NCBI GenBank assembly: GCA_035627835.1
Contig: DASPKX010000172.1
Span: 1-64,000, forward strand
Direction: 5' to 3'
From: DASPKX01 sp035627835
GTDB lineage: Bacteria > Verrucomicrobiota > Verrucomicrobiia > Limisphaerales > SXQI01
DNA length: 64,000 nucleotides
The notes under the pieces were generated by a model. The model was not told the DNA's origin. It ran no database searches and saw only the letters and a program-made list of their open reading frames with translations. Every line of letters begins with the position of its first letter. Position 1 is the stretch's first letter. The translations under genes and the position numbers were made by a program. This document shows positions 50,801 through 59,714 of the stretch, piece by piece.

Positions 50801-51842
50801 CCTGACCTTCCACGCCGCGGGCAGTTCAGTTTGCGCGCTCCTCTCGTTAGCCGTTTTCGCGCTCTTCCTCGCCAGTTGCGCCACCCCTGCTCCCCTTTTC
50901 CCGTTGAAGCGCTACGAATTCACAGAGCCACAGATGGGTGTGCCTTTCCGGCTGGTCTTCTACGCGTTGAACGATCAGGTGGCTGAATCAGCGGCCGACG
51001 CCGTTTACAAACGCATCGCTCAGCTCAACCAGATCTTCAGCGATTACGAAACCGACAGCGAACTGAATCAACTCTCATTCGGCTCCGATACCAACGCCGC
51101 CCCGCGCAAAGTCAGCCCTGAACTCTGGGACATCCTCCAGCGCAGCCAACGCCTCGCTCAAAAAAGTGGCGGCGCTTTCGACGTCACGCTGGGGCCGGTT
51201 GTCCATCTCTGGCGCAACGCCCGCAGGGAGCAAGCCTTCCCCCGGGCTGATTACCTGAAGGACACGCTCTCACGTGTTGGCTATCAAAACCTTCGCCTAG
51301 ATCCCGAGAGCAAAACAGTCCACCTAAGCCGCCCAAGAATGCGCCTGGACCTGGGCGGGATTGCCAAAGGTTACGCTGTGGACGAAGCGCTGAGAGTTCT
51401 GCGGACGCATGGCATCACCCGCGCGCTTGTCGCCGCGAGTGGTGACATCGGCGTAGGCGCTCCTCCTCCTGGTGCGACAGGTTGGAGCATTCAACTCTCG
51501 GAATTTGACACCAATGCGCCACCGCTTCATGTCACGTTGGCGGAACGCGCGGTCACCACCTCTGGCGATTTGAACCAGCGCCTGGTCCTGAACGGTGTGC
51601 ATTACTCCCACATCGTGGACCCAAGAACAGGGATTGGACTCACGAACCGAGTCCTGGTCACGACGATCGCCAAGGACTGCACCACCGCTGACTCCCTCGC
51701 CACGGCGCTGAGCGTGTTGGGCCCGGAGCGTGGCCTCGAACTGCTGAAAGAATACGACGACACCGAAGCCCGGTTCGTCCGCATCATCGGCTCCGAAACC
51801 GAAGTCACCGAATCCAAAAACTTCCGCACCCACCTTCAATAA
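50778..51842 (+). CDS. apbE: FAD:protein FMN transferase ApbE (lipoprotein)
   Basis: A 354-residue ApbE-family flavin transferase. The N-terminus has a signal peptide with lipobox LASC, so it is a lipoprotein facing the periplasm. Family signatures are EPQMGVPFRLVFYA, FDVTLGPVVHLWR, MRLDLGGIAKGYAVD, ASGDIGVGAPPPG, HIVDPRTGIGLTN and the metal-binding DCTTADSLATAL. It attaches FMN covalently to Thr residues of exported proteins such as RnfG/NqrC. No Rnf, Nqr or FMN-bind gene is in the window, so its client is elsewhere. The start overlaps the Nudix gene. A short GC hairpin (51847-51873) without a T-run follows the stop. Confidence 0.9.
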   Translation: MRLFGKHDLTFHAAGSSVCALLSLAVFALFLASCATPAPLFPLKRYEFTEPQMGVPFRLVFYALNDQVAESAADAVYKRIAQLNQIFSDYETDSELNQLSFGSDTNAAPRKVSPELWDILQRSQRLAQKSGGAFDVTLGPVVHLWRNARREQAFPRADYLKDTLSRVGYQNLRLDPESKTVHLSRPRMRLDLGGIAKGYAVDEALRVLRTHGITRALVAASGDIGVGAPPPGATGWSIQLSEFDTNAPPLHVTLAERAVTTSGDLNQRLVLNGVHYSHIVDPRTGIGLTNRVLVTTIAKDCTTADSLATALSVLGPERGLELLKEYDDTEARFVRIIGSETEVTESKNFRTHLQ

Positions 51843-52321
51843 AACCCCTCCTGTAGCAGCCGAAGTCAGGAGGCTAAAGAATTTGGTCTTCGTTCCCAAC
51901 AGAGGCTGCATCTGCACGGGACTCCACTCAATCATTGGTTCGCACTAGCTCGCAAAATTTAAAGGCTCGAACAATCTATTGACTGTTATGTCGCTTTAGA
52001 TTACAAGACACGTATGCGCTGGAGCGGGTGTAAACGACTGCCGCGCGAACAGATCCTCTCGCCAGTTGAGGTGGAGTTTAGAAGCCGTCTCATGAATAAC
52101 CGGCAAGTGGATTGCGAGGAATTTTGGTCGGAGGCGAGGCGCGACGAAGGAGCATATCCGCATGGATCTTCGACTGGGGAGCAACGAAGCATCCGGCCAA
52201 AAGACGCGCAAGACGCTGCTTGGCTATCTGTGAGACGGCTTCGAGCAGGAAAAGAGCCTGAGGATGGATTTACACGTTTATACACGAAAATACACACTTT
52301 TACACGATTATACACATTTCC
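51843..52321. other. 479-base intergenic region ending in a TACAC array
   Basis: No convincing gene; a plus-strand frame from 52014 ends in translation of the array and shows no protein-like pattern. It contains an imperfect hairpin after apbE and the TACAC array at 52271-52320. Confidence 0.55.
52271..52320 (+). repeat. Exact 10-bp TACAC array
   Basis: TACAC begins at 52271, 52281, 52291, 52301 and 52311, precisely every 10 bases; three of the five units read TACACG. The five bases between copies are AT-rich. The last unit ends one base before the cATG of the NIPSNAP gene. The unit is the complement of the CGTGTA motif in the array at 10045-10147. Confidence 0.85.
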
Positions 52322-53107
52322 ATGAAAACGCGCCTCCCTCCCTGTTGCCTCGCTCTGCTGTTGCTCTTCGGAGCTATCGCCAACCTCTCGGCAGCCGCCC
52401 AGGATACCTTGGGCTACCATGAACTCCGCATTTACCACGTCGCCTCGAACAAGATGGATGCAGTCGTGACGCGTTTCCGCGATGTTGTCGAGCCTGTCCG
52501 GGCGCGCCACAAAATCAAAACGCTCGCCTACTGGTCAGCGCCTTCCAAGACGAACGGTGGAACCTTTATCTACCTCATGGGCGCCAACAGCAGAGACGAA
52601 CTTCAAACGAAAGAGAAAGCCTTCCGCGAAGATCCGGAGTTCAAGGCGGGTTATGCCGCATCCACGAAAGCTCATGGGAAAACGGTGGATCAGATCACCA
52701 CGATCCCTTTAAAGGTGGGCCCTGCCGCTGCCTTCAACTTCGGCTCACCCAGCTCTGCCAGAACTTTCGATCTGCGCATCTACGATGTGGTTCCGGGCAA
52801 AATGGAAGCGTTCCAAAATCGCTGGGCTCAGCACGCAACGCGCATCTACGCACGACACGGTTTGGAAAGCATAGCGTGGTGGGTGGAGGCGCAGGGTCAA
52901 TCCAATGACTCAGCTACCACAGACGCCCAGCGATTCATCTGCCTCCTCGCTGGAGAAAGCAGCGACGCCATCACGAAGGCAATCAGCTCCTTTCACGCAG
53001 ACCCTGAGTGGCAAAGAATTGAAAAAGAAACAGAACAGAACGGCAAACTACGCTCCGCTGTGACAGCTTACCGGCTAGGCCCGCTCCCGTTCTCACGGTT
53101 GCGGTGA
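52322..53107 (+). CDS. Secreted NIPSNAP-family protein with two domains
   Basis: A 261-residue exported protein (signal peptide about 1-26). Two NIPSNAP-type ferredoxin-like domains occur in tandem: the first begins YHELRIYHVASNKMDAVVTR (about 32), the second TFDLRIYDVVPGKMEAFQNR (about 148). Each contains the Ar-h-R-x-Y strand, followed by a Trp-containing strand (AYWSAP; AWWVEA). The fold is shared with small dimeric alpha-beta barrel proteins; the biochemical role is unknown. In PVC genomes secreted NIPSNAP proteins are common. The start codon is fixed by its position immediately after the TACAC array. No Shine-Dalgarno sequence is visible, because the array occupies that place. Confidence 0.85.
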   Translation: MKTRLPPCCLALLLLFGAIANLSAAAQDTLGYHELRIYHVASNKMDAVVTRFRDVVEPVRARHKIKTLAYWSAPSKTNGGTFIYLMGANSRDELQTKEKAFREDPEFKAGYAASTKAHGKTVDQITTIPLKVGPAAAFNFGSPSSARTFDLRIYDVVPGKMEAFQNRWAQHATRIYARHGLESIAWWVEAQGQSNDSATTDAQRFICLLAGESSDAITKAISSFHADPEWQRIEKETEQNGKLRSAVTAYRLGPLPFSRLR

Positions 53108-53175
53108 AAAGTTAGGTTGCTTTCACCAGCGGCCGCGCCCTTGCACTACCCCAAACCCACGTGAATCTTTCGATT

Positions 53176-54900
53176 ATGCAACTCGCCTGCTGGCTCTGCG
53201 CTCTTGCGCTCATGATCCTTCCGCTCTCAGCGCAAACCAACATTGTTCCTGCGCTAATTACGGAGGACACCACGTGGTCCGGCACGAACCTGCTTCGCAA
53301 CACGGTCACCGTTCGCAGCAATGCGACGGTCCGCATTATGCCGGGAGCGAAGATCCTCCTGGATTCCGCAGCGACCCTCGTTGTGAACGGGAATCTTTTT
53401 GCCGAAGGGACTCCCGCAGAACCCATCTCTTTTACCCGCGCTGCTGCCGGCCGACGTTGGAAAGGCATCCGGCTCATCAACTCCCGCGACACACGCTTCA
53501 CGCACTCTGTGTTCGAGTACGCCGATTCTGCCGGAACGCACCTCGACTACTACGATAACGATTGCAACACTAACACCCCCGCTCCGAGTCGTAACTATCA
53601 CGAAGCGATTGTCGCTATTGCCAGCAACGTGACATTCGAGAGCTGCCTCTTTCAGAACCTTCCCGACAGCGCCGGAAGCCGGGAAGGCGACGCAGTCGCC
53701 ATCATCTCCGATGATCCGCAAAATCCAGGGCCATCAAGCGCCATTTTTCACCGCTGTCGCTTCATCTCTATCGGCCAAGGGATACACTCCCGCTTCTCCT
53801 ACATCCTCGTTGAGAACTCGTATTTTACTGACCACCATGGCGACAACGACGACATCGACATGTACGGGGAAAGCGTCCCGCCGCCGATGATCCGCAACAA
53901 CATTTTCCTCAATCCCGCGCATGATGATGCCATTAATCCCACCCGCTGTTCCGCCATCATCATCGGCAACGTCCTCAGTGGTGGCGACGATCACGGTATC
54001 GTCTTGCGGGACCGTTGCTCTCCGATCGTTCTGAATAATTTCATCTCCAACTTCGCCTCCGGCGGCATCTCCGTGCAAAACCAGTGCGACGCCTTGATAG
54101 CGAACAACACGATCGTGAACTGTGGCCGCGGCATTCGCCTCTTCGATCATGACACCCGCTGGGGCGCGCCGTACTGCCTAAATCCCGGCAGCGGTCGCGC
54201 GACGGTCCTGAACACGATCATCTGGGATTGCAACGAATCCCTGACCCTCACTGATAGTCCATGGACGGGTGGTCGCGGCTCCCATGTGACCGTGGCTTTT
54301 TCCAACGTCGAAGGTGGTCGTGCTTCCGCCGCAGTGTCTGCCAATTCCACTCTCGTGTGGGGTGAAGGCAATCGCTCGGTTGATCCCCACTTCGGCAGCA
54401 ATTACACCCTGCGCGCGACCTCACCTCTGATCGACGCGGGCACAAACAAGTTCTGCTCCTTCACCATTGGCCCTGCGCTCGATGGAAACGGGGATGGCGC
54501 CGCCCTGCCGGACATCGGCGCTCACGAGTTCCTGCTTGCTACCGCAGATTCCAACAACGACACGATTCCTGACGGCTGGACCGCCCAATTCGGCTTCTAC
54601 CCGGGCTCTCCGGACCTGGCTGACAGCGACCCAGACGCCGACCAGCACACGACGCTTCAGGAATGGATTGCGAACACCAACCCAACCAACGCCGCCTCCG
54701 TCCTGCGTTTGAGCCTTACGCCTAACAACTCTGCCCTCACCTTTCCTTGGACGTCGGAGCGCACTTACAAGGTTCACTACACGACCAACTTGCTCGCCCC
54801 AGTTTGGACGGAAGCGCCGCAAAGTGAACCGGGCCGCGTGCCCCTAACCCTCGACTTAGAAAGAGCCTTTTACCGGGTCCACGCACGCCTGCCGCAGTGA
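53176..54900 (+). CDS. Secreted right-handed parallel beta-helix protein with shared C-terminal module
   Basis: About 574 residues. Signal peptide (1-19), then a right-handed parallel beta-helix (about 25-440) with typical turns (ARVLVVNGNLFAEGTPAEPI-like start, ISNNFISNFASGGISV-like rungs, IANNTIVNCGRGIRLFD) as in pectate lyases and polysaccharide-modifying enzymes. No lyase catalytic residues can be singled out. A calcium-binding TSP3-like stretch (DSNNDTIPDGW...DSDPDADQHT, about 455-490) leads into the C-terminal module (about 505-574; TYKVHYTTNLLAPVW...FYRV). The GTG at 53161 is an alternative start. Probably acts on, or binds, extracellular polysaccharide. Confidence 0.82.
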   Translation: MQLACWLCALALMILPLSAQTNIVPALITEDTTWSGTNLLRNTVTVRSNATVRIMPGAKILLDSAATLVVNGNLFAEGTPAEPISFTRAAAGRRWKGIRLINSRDTRFTHSVFEYADSAGTHLDYYDNDCNTNTPAPSRNYHEAIVAIASNVTFESCLFQNLPDSAGSREGDAVAIISDDPQNPGPSSAIFHRCRFISIGQGIHSRFSYILVENSYFTDHHGDNDDIDMYGESVPPPMIRNNIFLNPAHDDAINPTRCSAIIIGNVLSGGDDHGIVLRDRCSPIVLNNFISNFASGGISVQNQCDALIANNTIVNCGRGIRLFDHDTRWGAPYCLNPGSGRATVLNTIIWDCNESLTLTDSPWTGGRGSHVTVAFSNVEGGRASAAVSANSTLVWGEGNRSVDPHFGSNYTLRATSPLIDAGTNKFCSFTIGPALDGNGDGAALPDIGAHEFLLATADSNNDTIPDGWTAQFGFYPGSPDLADSDPDADQHTTLQEWIANTNPTNAASVLRLSLTPNNSALTFPWTSERTYKVHYTTNLLAPVWTEAPQSEPGRVPLTLDLERAFYRVHARLPQ

Positions 54901-54945
54901 CCACGGGAAGCTCTTGTTTTTGGCCGCGGATGCGGCCCAACAGTC

Positions 54946-54982
54946 TAGCCCACGGGCAAGCGCCAGCGTGGCCCGTGGGTTA
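54946..54982. repeat. CCCACGGG hairpin element
   Basis: Arms tagcccacggg (54946-54956) and cccgtgggtta (54972-54982) pair over 11 positions with one G-U, around a 15-base loop. No T-run follows. It resembles REP-like palindromes common in PVC genomes. Confidence 0.5.
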
Positions 54983-55190
54983 ACCAAACAACACGACCAG
55001 CCTCCGTTAGGAGGCGAACAAATGCGCCGCATCATCTGCAACGACAAGGCGCTCGCAAGCACGCGTATGGCCCGAGAGATCCAATTCTTTGCGTGGAGAG
55101 CGACAGAACGAACCCGACCTTCTCACCTCGAAAGGCTCAAGGACGCATCTTGACGTTCTGCCGGTACATTCCTATTACCCCTGCGAGTTA

Positions 55191-55196
55191 AAGGAG
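55191..55196 (+). promoter_or_regulatory. Strong Shine-Dalgarno site of htpG
   Basis: AAGGAG two bases before the ATG at 55199 (aaggagatATG). Most genes in this window lack such a clear site, so htpG is probably translated strongly. Confidence 0.7.
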
Positions 55197-55198
55197 AT

Positions 55199-57049
55199 AT
55201 GAGCCAAACAACGGAGAAGCATACGTTCCAAGCTGAGATTCAGCAGTTGCTGAATATCGTCATTCATTCGCTTTACACCGACAAAGAAATCTTCGTTCGC
55301 GAGCTGGTCTCGAACGCCGCGGATGCGCTGGAGAAACTGCGCTTCGCCCAATCGTCCGGCCAAACAGTGCACCAACCGGAACTCGGGCCTAAGATCAGCA
55401 TCGAAGCGGATGAAGCCGCTGGGACCGTGACGTTCACGGACACCGGCATCGGGATGAGCCATGCCGAGTTAATCCAGAATCTCGGCACGATTGCCCATTC
55501 GGGGTCAAAGGCCTTCCTGCAGCAACTCGCCGAAGGGCAAAAGCCTGATGTGAAGTTGATTGGGCAATTCGGCGTTGGGTTTTACTCAGCGTTTATGGCT
55601 GCGAAGCGCGTAACGGTTTATTCGCGCTCGATGCGGCCAGAGGAGACCCCGTGGAAATGGACCTCCGATGGACTGGGTGGATACGAAATCGAGCCAGCGG
55701 AGCAGGCTCTGCCGCGCGGCACGAAGATCGTTCTGGAACTCAAAGACGACCAAAAGGAGTTCGCCCAGAGCGCCACACTGGAGCGGATCATCAAGCGTTA
55801 CTCAGCGTTTGTGCCGGTGCCGATTGAGGTTGGCGGGAAAGCGATCAACACCGTTCAAGCGATTTGGGCGCGGAACAAAAACGAGATCAAAGAAGAGGAA
55901 TACAACGAGTTTTACAAATACGTCGCGCACGAAGGTGACGCGCCTTTGATGCGGCTGCACTTCACGGCAGATGCGCCGATCGCGATCCAGGCGCTCTTGT
56001 TTGTTCCGGCGAAGAATTTGGAGCTGCTTGGGTTCAATCGCGTCGAATCTGAGGTCGATCTATATTCCAAGAAGGTGTTGATCCAGCGTCACGCCAAGGG
56101 CCTGTTCCCCGAATGGCTGCGCTTCCTGAAGGGCGTCGTGGACAGCGAAGACATGCCGCTGAACATCTCGCGCGAGACGATGCAGGACTCAAGCCTGATG
56201 CAGAAGCTGAACAAAGCTCTTACCAGCCGCTTCATTAAGTTCATCGACGAGCAGAGCGAGAAAGATCCAGCCAAATACCAGGCCTTTTACAAGGAGCATT
56301 CGCGGTTCATCAAGGAAGGCGTGGTGCAGGATTTCACGCACCGCGAAGCCTTGGCGAAATTGCTCCGCTTCCAAAGCTCCCATTTGCCGACTGGCGAGCA
56401 AACTTCATTGGCGGAATACATCAAGCGGATGGGCAGCGAGCAGAAGGAGATTTACTACCTGCTGGCGCCGAACCGCGAGGCCGCAGAGAGCAGCCCGTAT
56501 TATGAGGTGTTTGCCGAGCGCAAGCTGGAGGTGCTCTTCCTGAGCGAGCCGATAGACGAGTTTGTGATGGACCACCTGCACGAGTTCGACGGCAAGAAGC
56601 TAGTGGCAGCGGAAAAGGCTGATCTCGGCCTAGATCAGAAAAAAGAAGGCGGATTGAGCGACCAGGAAGCGGATCACCTCGCGAAGTGGCTCAAAGAAAA
56701 GCTCTCGGGCCGAGTCGAGGATGTGCAGGTTTCCAAACGGCTTGTGGACAGCCCCGCTGTCGTGGTCGATGCCGACAAGTTCATCACTTCGAGCATGCGA
56801 AAAACGATGAAGGCAATGCGGCGTGACAGTGACTCGCCATTGCCTCCAGAACGTCACAACCTGGAGATCAATCCATCGCACCCGATCATCACGAAGCTCG
56901 CGGCCACCCGGTCGGCGGATGAAGATCTGGCTTCAACCGTTGCCGAGCAGATCCTGGACAACGCGCGCGTGGCCGCAGGATTGCTCGAAGACCCGCGCGC
57001 GATGTTGAAGCGGATGAACCAGCTCCTGGAGCGGGTGCTGCAGAAGTAA
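55199..57049 (+). CDS. htpG: Molecular chaperone HtpG (Hsp90)
   Basis: A 616-residue bacterial Hsp90, of normal length. The N-terminal GHKL ATPase motifs are intact: RELVSNAADALEKLRF, TDTGIGMSHAELIQNLGTIA, SGSKAF and IGQFGVGFYSAF. The middle domain carries the NISRETMQDSSLMQ segment with the catalytic Arg. The C-terminal dimerisation domain ends in NQLLERVLQK without an MEEVD tail, as expected in bacteria. It is an ATP-driven cytoplasmic chaperone acting with DnaK on stress-damaged clients. It is preceded by a strong ribosome site and a non-coding leader of about 220 bases. The convergent glycosyltransferase gene ends one base after its stop. Confidence 0.96.
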   Translation: MSQTTEKHTFQAEIQQLLNIVIHSLYTDKEIFVRELVSNAADALEKLRFAQSSGQTVHQPELGPKISIEADEAAGTVTFTDTGIGMSHAELIQNLGTIAHSGSKAFLQQLAEGQKPDVKLIGQFGVGFYSAFMAAKRVTVYSRSMRPEETPWKWTSDGLGGYEIEPAEQALPRGTKIVLELKDDQKEFAQSATLERIIKRYSAFVPVPIEVGGKAINTVQAIWARNKNEIKEEEYNEFYKYVAHEGDAPLMRLHFTADAPIAIQALLFVPAKNLELLGFNRVESEVDLYSKKVLIQRHAKGLFPEWLRFLKGVVDSEDMPLNISRETMQDSSLMQKLNKALTSRFIKFIDEQSEKDPAKYQAFYKEHSRFIKEGVVQDFTHREALAKLLRFQSSHLPTGEQTSLAEYIKRMGSEQKEIYYLLAPNREAAESSPYYEVFAERKLEVLFLSEPIDEFVMDHLHEFDGKKLVAAEKADLGLDQKKEGGLSDQEADHLAKWLKEKLSGRVEDVQVSKRLVDSPAVVVDADKFITSSMRKTMKAMRRDSDSPLPPERHNLEINPSHPIITKLAATRSADEDLASTVAEQILDNARVAAGLLEDPRAMLKRMNQLLERVLQK

Positions 57050-57050
57050 C

Positions 57051-58472
57051 TTACTTCTTTTGAGCGGAACTGAAGCCGGCTCGGGTCATGGTGCCCCAGC
57101 CGGTTTTCTTTCGCAGAAATTGCCAGATGCCTTCAATGCGCCAGAGGTTGTTCAACTGGCGGTAGCCGAAGTTCTCCAGAATGGCTGCCCCAGTGAGGCT
57201 CAGCAGGCCGCGGGCGCTTGGTGTTTCTTCCAGCGAAAGTTCTTCCAGCAGCAACGAGCTGACGCTGAGAAAGATTCCAAACGCTGCCAGCAAGGCCAGG
57301 TAAGCCAGGAAAAACTTGAGGCTCAGAATGCCGATAAGCCAGCAGAGCGGGATGAGAATGTAACCGGCTACTTCGACAATGGGGCCGATCACATCGAACA
57401 GAAAGTAGTAGCCCATTCCAAGAATGCCGACGGCGCCGTACTTGGGGGAGAAAATCATCTTCTTGTGATTGCGCAGGCATTCGAGAGTGCCGCGCTGCCA
57501 ACGGGTTCTTTGGCGGCGGAGGATCGCGAGCGACTCAGGAGCTTCCGTCCAGCAAACAGGGTCCGGCACGTAGCGCATCGTGTATGGAATGTTCCGTTCG
57601 CGATAATAGCGATGGAGCTTCACCACGAGGTCCATGTCCTCGCCCACGGTGCCGTGGGAATAACCGCCGACCTGAATGGTGGCTGTGCGCTTAAAAACCC
57701 CGAACGCCCCCGAGATGATCAGCATGGCATTCATGCGGCTCCACGCCAAACGAGCCATGAGAAACGCGCGGATGTATTCCACCACCTGCATGAGAGCGAC
57801 GGAATTGGTTGGCAAGCCGAATTCAACGATCTGGCCGTTGCGCACCTTGCAACCGTTGGCCAGGCGGATTCGTCCGCCAACTGCGATCATCAAATCGGGC
57901 TCCTCAACGTAAGGACGAACGACTTGCAGCAGCGCGTTCGAGTCGAGTATTGAATCCGCATCCACAGCGCAGAAGAGCGGGTACCGCGAGAGATTGATGC
58001 CCGCATTGAGAGCGTCCGATTTGCCGCCGTTCTCCTTATCAATGACGAGCAGCTGCGGGTATTTAGGGCTGCCGTACAGACCGCGAATCGTCTTGTGCTG
58101 CACCGCTAAATGGTAGACGCGGTCCACACGCTCCAGGCCGAGCGCTGTCACAGCCGCCATCAGCGTGTTGTCCTTCGAGCCGTCATTGATAACGATGACT
58201 TCGAACTCTGGGTAGTTCAGGCCGAGCAAGGAATGGATGTTCTCGACGATGGACTTCTCTTCGTTGAACGCTGGGACCAGGAGGGAAATTGGAAGAGTGA
58301 CGTTGCTCGTGAGCAACCACCATGGCTCGACCTGCTTTTGGCGCAACAAGTGCCGGCGCAGTTCGATGGAGGCGAAGATCAACTGCGCCAGGTAAACAAG
58401 GCTTTGCAAGGCCAGCAGGGATACGGAGAACAAGCTTGTCCACCAAAGCGCTTCGCGCAGGTAGTGCGTCAT
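57051..58472 (-). CDS. Processive GT2 glycosyltransferase (PgaC/NfrB-like)
   Basis: A 473-residue inner-membrane synthase. An N-terminal membrane helix is followed by the GT2 catalytic domain: LLVPAFNEEKSI, VINDGSKDNT (first Asp), FCAVDADS (DxD), TVGEDMDL (catalytic ED) and RQRTRW (QxxRW, acceptor site of processive enzymes). Two to three membrane helices follow (GVLGMGYYFLFDVIGPIVEV-like; LIGILSLKFFLAYLALLAAF). This layout is that of poly-N-acetylglucosamine synthase PgaC and of the NfrB glycosyltransferase. It probably polymerises and exports an N-acetylhexosamine polymer. Its start overlaps the stop of the HEAT-repeat gene by four bases. Confidence 0.88.
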   Translation of the reverse strand: MTHYLREALWWTSLFSVSLLALQSLVYLAQLIFASIELRRHLLRQKQVEPWWLLTSNVTLPISLLVPAFNEEKSIVENIHSLLGLNYPEFEVIVINDGSKDNTLMAAVTALGLERVDRVYHLAVQHKTIRGLYGSPKYPQLLVIDKENGGKSDALNAGINLSRYPLFCAVDADSILDSNALLQVVRPYVEEPDLMIAVGGRIRLANGCKVRNGQIVEFGLPTNSVALMQVVEYIRAFLMARLAWSRMNAMLIISGAFGVFKRTATIQVGGYSHGTVGEDMDLVVKLHRYYRERNIPYTMRYVPDPVCWTEAPESLAILRRQRTRWQRGTLECLRNHKKMIFSPKYGAVGILGMGYYFLFDVIGPIVEVAGYILIPLCWLIGILSLKFFLAYLALLAAFGIFLSVSSLLLEELSLEETPSARGLLSLTGAAILENFGYRQLNNLWRIEGIWQFLRKKTGWGTMTRAGFSSAQKK

Positions 58473-59509
58473 GCCAAACCTTTCTCCCGCAGCAATCCCC
58501 CTGCAATTTCCGCGGCCAACCCTTCGCCAGCGGCCGCATCCCAGAGCGCGAGCAGGCCGGGGCCTTTGAGGCGGGTGAGACTCTCACCAGCGGAGTAACG
58601 CACCCACCATTCGAAGTCGTGCAGGAGCTGCTTCAACAGTGGAATCGCGCGCGTATCCGCGAACGAGCCCGCTGTGGTCGCGGCCTGCGCGCGCACGAGG
58701 GGTGAGCTGTCTTGCAACCCAGCTTCAACCATCGGCCAGGCAGCAGGATCCTGGGTGGATGCAATGGCTCGCAGCACAGCGCTCTTCACGTCGGCTGACG
58801 CTGTGCCGAAGATCTGCCTGAACGCATCAATCACTTCGGGAGTTGTGGATTGGGAAAGCGCATCGATCAGGATGAGTCGCGCGGCGTCGTTTGTGTTCGA
58901 GAGAAGCGCCGAAATCATCTGCTCTGTATGGGTGTCCCCAAGAGTTCGAAAAAGCTCCGCCACCCGCAACGAACGGTGTCCCGCGGAGGCAAGCTTGGCG
59001 AGAAGGACGGGAATCTCTGGAGCGGCTCCCATCGCCGCCAAAGCGCGCGCAGCTTCCACGCGGACAGGGAAGACGGAATCATCCAGCGCATCATGCAACG
59101 CCTGTATAACGCGCTCTTGGGGATGCCACTGAAGCTTTTCGCAAGCTTCCATGCGGCGCCACCAGCGCCATGACTTGAGTTGCTGGAGGCCCGCTTCCAC
59201 GACGCCCAGGGAGCGCATCAGCTCAACCATTTGATCGGCCAGCTCGCCACGAATCTTTGGAATGGTTTCAGCGAAAGCTTGAAGAAGCAGGCGGCGGTCG
59301 CGCTTGCCAATTTGCTGGAGGAGCGCGCTGTGGTGCTCCGGCATTTCAGCGTATTCGAGGCCAAGAACAATGAGTTGGTCGATGCGCGCGCGCTCACGTT
59401 CGCGGATGCGGTTGCGATGCCAACGCTCAACCACGAGGCAAAACGCCGCAAGGAAAGAAAGGGCTGCCATCGCGAGCGACACCTGAATTACTGTAAACAG
59501 CAAATCCAT
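58469..59509 (-). CDS. Membrane-anchored HEAT-repeat protein
   Basis: A 346-residue protein. One N-terminal transmembrane helix (VIQVSLAMAALSFLAAFCLV) is followed by an Arg/Glu-rich linker and about six HEAT-like helical repeats (about 100-330; for example PVRVEAARALAAMGAAPEIP, SVRAQAATTAGSF-like units). HEAT scaffolds mediate protein-protein contact. ATGA overlap with the GT2 gene implies coupled translation and probably a complex with the synthase. A CGCAGATT element lies upstream. A link between an outer-membrane porin and the synthase is inferred. Confidence 0.8.
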   Translation of the reverse strand: MDLLFTVIQVSLAMAALSFLAAFCLVVERWHRNRIRERERARIDQLIVLGLEYAEMPEHHSALLQQIGKRDRRLLLQAFAETIPKIRGELADQMVELMRSLGVVEAGLQQLKSWRWWRRMEACEKLQWHPQERVIQALHDALDDSVFPVRVEAARALAAMGAAPEIPVLLAKLASAGHRSLRVAELFRTLGDTHTEQMISALLSNTNDAARLILIDALSQSTTPEVIDAFRQIFGTASADVKSAVLRAIASTQDPAAWPMVEAGLQDSSPLVRAQAATTAGSFADTRAIPLLKQLLHDFEWWVRYSAGESLTRLKGPGLLALWDAAAGEGLAAEIAGGLLREKGLA

Positions 59510-59533
59510 GGATTAGGGAGAAGAAGGAGAGAA

Positions 59534-59569
59534 CATCCGCAGATTTCGCAGATTAACTCTGATTAAACA
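59534..59569. repeat. CGCAGATT-type repeat, solo left arm (copy 3)
   Basis: CCGCAGATTTCGCAGATT followed by AACTCTGATTAAAC, the same start as copies 1 and 2 but without an inverted right arm. It lies between the divergent HEAT and TPR/barrel genes. Confidence 0.65.
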
Positions 59570-59714
59570 GGACTTTCTCTCCATTAACAAAGGTCGTGCT
59601 CTTCGCGGTCGCGCGTGCTCCATGTAAACCAGAACTTCCCAAGTGAGTCCGGCTTGCCCAGTAGCGACCAAATGCTAGGCTCGCCGGGCGGACAGAGGGT
59701 AGCCGGTTCTTACA

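Noticed and set aside
52014..52325. A 103-codon plus-strand frame ending in TRLYTKIHTFTRLYTF
   Set aside because: The repetitive C-terminus is just translation of the 10-bp TACAC array, and the frame overlaps the NIPSNAP start; no support from composition.
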